Below are positions 63,324-64,000 of a stretch of DNA of 64,000 nt, one piece after another. A program made the position numbers and the translations under genes. Position 1 is the stretch's first letter. Each line of letters begins with the position of its first letter. The notes under the pieces are model-generated. The model saw nothing but the letters and a program-made list of their open reading frames with translations. It did not search any database and had not been told where the DNA came from. The DNA comes from Perca fluviatilis (lineage: Eukaryota; Chordata; Actinopteri; Perciformes; Percidae): positions 30,176,383 through 30,240,382 of the forward strand of contig NC_053119.1 in the NCBI RefSeq assembly GCF_010015445.1, written 5' to 3'.

Positions 63324-64000
63324 TTTCCAGTTTTCTTAAGCTACGCAGTGCCCCTAGCCTGTGTAGCCACTGCTGCCGGTCCAGATTTCCTCTAGGTCTG
63401 GTGCCGGTAACACAAGCACTATTTGCAAACACAGAGGTATGTTTTGCTATACAATATAGGCCTACACAAAAGGAAGGACAATGACTGTAAAGTCCATGCC
63501 TTCAGAACTTGTGGGTAGAATATTACCACTTACTTACTTTACTTACTTTTGCTGGCTCTATCAGCAATTGTGTATGTTGTATGTTTAAAATTGTTTAATA
63601 GTCGTAGGTGTAGTGTCGTAGGGGGTTGTAATGTAGTGGTCATTATAGTGGTAGCTGCAAGGGAAGAAACGTGATAAATGCGCTCAGGTATTTTCTAAAA
63701 AAACCAGGTAACCAGTTGTTTCAGATCAACCCAAGACAAAATGTTACCTGGATGCTGACGTAGTTAATTAATACGTGACTGGAAACAGAAGAACCAAGAG
63801 CCTCGTAGCTCACTGTGTGGAGCTGCGTTTTTTTCCCTAGTGAGATCGAAACCACCTCAACACGGTCATATTTTCTTAAATGTCTTTTTTTGTAGACGGC
63901 TGCGATGAAGTGCTCACTTATACCATCATATTTACAGATTTGAAAATTCACCAGTAATAAGTTTGTGATTGTGTGACGAATCTGGTGAAAGAGGCAGACA
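63324..64000. other. No gene recognised
   Basis: Right edge of the window. No exon of the cotransporter N-terminus could be identified. Confidence 0.4.

Overview
The window looks like a teleost (probably percomorph) nuclear genome. The evidence is spliced genes with GT/AG introns, long (CA)n microsatellites, and a transposon mix typical of ray-finned fish: L2/Maui LINE, Tx1/L1-type LINE fragments, a Rex1-like LINE, BEL/Pao, hAT, Tc1/mariner, piggyBac-type TTAA elements and many long-TIR MITEs. Species cannot be read from the sequence. All coordinates were worked out by eye; splice sites should be right to within a base or so.

Three host-type protein genes are supported. (1) The 3' two thirds of an SLC12 Na-Cl cotransporter lie on the minus strand, 33674-48527. 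Seventeen exons join in one unbroken frame of about 633 residues, from the glycosylated extracellular loop to the family C-terminus. The first ~400 residues are not found and are probably beyond the right edge. (2) A small secreted C2-domain protein lies on the plus strand, with its coding exon at 28343-28729. A possible TATA box and noncoding first exon sit 4.4 kb upstream. (3) A Myb/SANT-like protein of the PIF/Harbinger type lies on the minus strand, 18342-19757, in four exons, and carries an apparent one-base break in a poly-A run.

Layout: 1-9500 is mostly repeats, including a ~4.3 kb Tc1/mariner-like element (4378-8700) with TA target duplication and tandem-repeat ends. 9505-12392 is an internally deleted BEL/Pao retrotransposon (minus). 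13150-17331 is a near full-length but frameshifted L2 LINE (plus). 17934-23700 holds microsatellites, the Myb/SANT gene, a hAT-like fragment, an L1 3' fragment and a tRNA-derived SINE. 23870-29020 is the C2 gene; its putative intron contains a hAT element with 8-bp TSDs. 29700-32140 is an L1 fragment split by a GGGCCTC-TIR element. 33670-48527 is the cotransporter gene, with several MITEs and a THAP-domain fragment in its introns. 48970-64000 is transposon-rich. A single Rex1-like LINE there is cut into four pieces by three successive insertions, one of which is itself a nested pair of giant inverted-repeat elements.

The genes do not form an evident pathway. The cotransporter would act in apical NaCl uptake (kidney, gill or gut), the C2 protein is predicted to be secreted and to bind Ca2+, and the Myb/SANT protein would be nuclear. 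The most interesting content is the insertion chronology, an internal empty-site control for one MITE, and a (TG)n tract sitting directly on a splice acceptor of the cotransporter gene.
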